Shown: positions 3,600 to 5,275 of the stretch, one piece after another | How the letters are laid out: each line of letters starts with the position of its first letter | How positions within the stretch are numbered: position 1 is the first letter of the stretch | Assembly (NCBI GenBank): GCA_027003085.1 | Contig: JALWYR010000150.1 | Coordinates: 1 to 5,275 of the forward strand | DNA length: 5,275 bases | Source: Flavobacteriales bacterium | GTDB lineage: Bacteria; Bacteroidota; Bacteroidia; Flavobacteriales; Flavobacteriaceae | Direction of reading: 5' to 3' | Program-made: the position numbers and the translations under genes | Notes under the pieces: model-generated | The model's input: the letters and a program-made list of their open reading frames with translations, nothing else | Databases searched by the model: none | What the model was told of the DNA's origin: nothing

Positions 3600-5275
3600 A
3601 TGAAAACGCGGATTTTTGCTTTTGTCTTGCTAACATTTCTTTGGATTTCAGGCGCCGGCATAAAAGCCCAAATCGTTCAACCGTATACTTTTCATACCCG
3701 GGTGGAACAAACCGGTAACGACACTTTTGACCTGATTATCGAAGGCGATTTGGAGCCCGGCTGGCACTTGTATTCGCAGCATAGCGATCCGGGGGGGTCT
3801 ACCCCATTGGCGCTCACTTGGAAAGATGCCGGAAAAGATTATGAATTGCTGGGCCAAGCAAAAGAAATCGGAACCGAAAAGGCCTATAACGATATTTTCG
3901 GTGTTACCGAAACCTTTTGGTCGCACAAAGTAAAATTGGTGCAAAAAATCCGGCGTAAGCGTCCGTCATTGCAAAAAATCGGCTTGCACTTGGAAGGGCA
4001 GGTATGTAAAGAGGCCTGTATTATTATCAACGAGGATTTAGATTTCATGTTGCCTGCGTCGACAAAAACCAATCAAACCGCTCCGGCGGCACAACCCCGA
4101 AAAAAACAACCCGAAAAGCAAGACAATATCCCTAACCCTAAATCACAAAATTCACCCGGCGAGCAAACCGGCGAACAATCCGGCACATCCGCAGGAAATC
4201 AATCCCAAGGAAAATCCGCCACAAACGAAAATACGGCCAATGAACATCCGCCCGTTTCCGTAACCGTGTCCGGACAAGCGGATACTACAACAAACAAAGA
4301 AGCGGATACCAAACAAACCGCCGGCGATGATGTGCAAATTCAAGAACCAAAAAAAAAGGGACTTTGGACCATTTTTCTGCTCAGTTTGCTGGGTGGTTTG
4401 ATTGCCTTGCTTACGCCTTGCATCTACCCGATGATTCCGCTTACTATCAGCTTTTTTACCAAAAAGCATGAACACAGCTTTTTCGGTGAACAGGAAAAAA
4501 CCAAATCCACCAGCGGTAAGTTTTATGCTTTGATGTATGGCTTTTTTATCGTGGCCGTATATGTGCTCATTAGTTTGCCGTTCCACTTGATGGATCATGT
4601 GGACCCCAACATTTTCAACAAAATAGCCACCAATCCGTGGCTCAACCTGGCCTTTTTCCTGATTTTTGTTGCCTTCGCCCTTTCGTTCATGGGTGTGAGC
4701 CGCTTGGACCCGCAGCGTCTCATCCCTTCGCGATGGATTAGCAAATCCGATGAAATGTCCAACAAAACCGGGGGATTGATTGCCGTGTTTTTTATGGCCA
4801 TTACCTTGATTCTGGTTTCGTTTTCGTGCACGGGGCCCATTTTGGGGGCTTTGCTGGGTAGCGTATTGGGCTCGGCCCAAGGTGCTTGGGCGCTCACTGT
4901 GGGTTTTTTGGGCTTTGGCATTGGTTTGGCTTTGCCGTTTACGATTTTCGCCTTGTTCCCCACCATGCTCAAAAGTATGCCGCGTTCGGGCGGTTGGCTC
5001 AATACGGTGAAGGTAACACTGGGCTTTTTGGAATTGGCCTTGGCCTTTAAGTTCCTTTCCAATGCCGACCTGGTGCTTCAATTGCATTTATTGGAACGCG
5101 AAGTATTTTTGGCCATTTGGATAGCCATCTTTTTCGGATTGAGCTTGTATTTGCTGGGCATGTTCAAACTGCCATACGACGACGACAGCAACCGCATTGG
5201 CGTAGGCCGCCTGATGACGGCTTTGCTTTCCCTGGCTTTTGTGTTTTATATGCTTCCCGGTCTGTGGGGTGCGCC
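3600..5275 (+). CDS. dsbD: Thiol:disulfide interchange protein DsbD family (3' end beyond window)
   Basis: This is an inner-membrane electron transporter, expected to pass reducing power from cytoplasmic thioredoxin to periplasmic partners. The visible 558 codons run open to the window edge. In order: signal peptide (1-23, MKTRIFAFVLLTFLWISG then AQ); periplasmic DsbD N-terminal domain (about 28-152) with GWHLYSQ at 54-60 and a cysteine pair C136/C140; a hydrophilic, low-complexity linker (about 152-252) rich in N, Q, T, K, P; then about eight hydrophobic segments (254-286, 308-328, 348-366, 391-420, 429-455, 468-488, 502-521, 535-556). The transmembrane redox cysteines are C274 in LTPCIYPMIPLT and C410 in SFSCTGPILG. 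The C-terminal thioredoxin domain would lie beyond 5275, so whether it is present is not visible. ATG 3600 was chosen because it begins the signal peptide. No Shine-Dalgarno sequence is seen, as is usual in Bacteroidota. Confidence 0.93.
   Translation, partial: MKTRIFAFVLLTFLWISGAGIKAQIVQPYTFHTRVEQTGNDTFDLIIEGDLEPGWHLYSQHSDPGGSTPLALTWKDAGKDYELLGQAKEIGTEKAYNDIFGVTETFWSHKVKLVQKIRRKRPSLQKIGLHLEGQVCKEACIIINEDLDFMLPASTKTNQTAPAAQPRKKQPEKQDNIPNPKSQNSPGEQTGEQSGTSAGNQSQGKSATNENTANEHPPVSVTVSGQADTTTNKEADTKQTAGDDVQIQEPKKKGLWTIFLLSLLGGLIALLTPCIYPMIPLTISFFTKKHEHSFFGEQEKTKSTSGKFYALMYGFFIVAVYVLISLPFHLMDHVDPNIFNKIATNPWLNLAFFLIFVAFALSFMGVSRLDPQRLIPSRWISKSDEMSNKTGGLIAVFFMAITLILVSFSCTGPILGALLGSVLGSAQGAWALTVGFLGFGIGLALPFTIFALFPTMLKSMPRSGGWLNTVKVTLGFLELALAFKFLSNADLVLQLHLLEREVFLAIWIAIFFGLSLYLLGMFKLPYDDDSNRIGVGRLMTALLSLAFVFYMLPGLWGA

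Noticed and set aside
4152..5087. 311-codon minus-strand open frame
   Set aside because: It is antisense to the DsbD-type gene, whose signal peptide, redox cysteines and membrane segments are clear.

Overview
The window looks like a chromosomal segment from a member of the Bacteroidota. The reasons are a perfect TAnnTTTG -7 box with no Shine-Dalgarno sequence ahead of the last gene, a DsbD-type gene and a UPF0173 hydrolase that read like those of that phylum, and an IS3-family transposase carrying the ENAYVERI signature that I associate with Bacteroidota elements. No rRNA, tRNA or CRISPR array was seen. The genus cannot be named from the sequence.

Layout. Positions 1-422 are a GC-rich non-coding stretch made of short inverted repeats, ending in a perfect 12-bp hairpin and one copy of a dispersed repeat. 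Positions 423-1816 are a complete IS3-family insertion sequence on the minus strand. It has TG...CA ends, about 25-bp imperfect terminal inverted repeats, a 4-bp target duplication (TTCC), and orfA and orfB in the -1 relationship, with an A9 slippery run exactly where the orfB frame opens. It is clearly AT-rich against its surroundings. Positions 1817-2784 are a second non-coding island. First come hairpin repeats of the GTCATTCC...GGAAT type (1831-2174), with further copies of the dispersed repeat. Then comes a very GC-rich run of perfect inverted repeats (2232-2700), which includes a 107-nt cloverleaf-like element with a 16-bp closing helix. An AT-rich leader follows (2701-2784).

Positions 2785-3468 encode a 227-aa metallo-beta-lactamase-fold hydrolase (UPF0173 type), followed by a strong intrinsic terminator. 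Positions 3600-5275 encode a DsbD-type thiol:disulfide transporter, cut by the window end before the expected C-terminal thioredoxin domain. These two plus-strand genes look like separate transcription units: a terminator and a new -7 box lie between them.

The genes do not form an obvious pathway. The most interesting material is the structured non-coding DNA. Two opposite-strand copies of one hairpin element differ by compensatory changes, which suggests that structure is conserved, and the cloverleaf at 2544-2650 matches no RNA or mobile-element end that I recognise.
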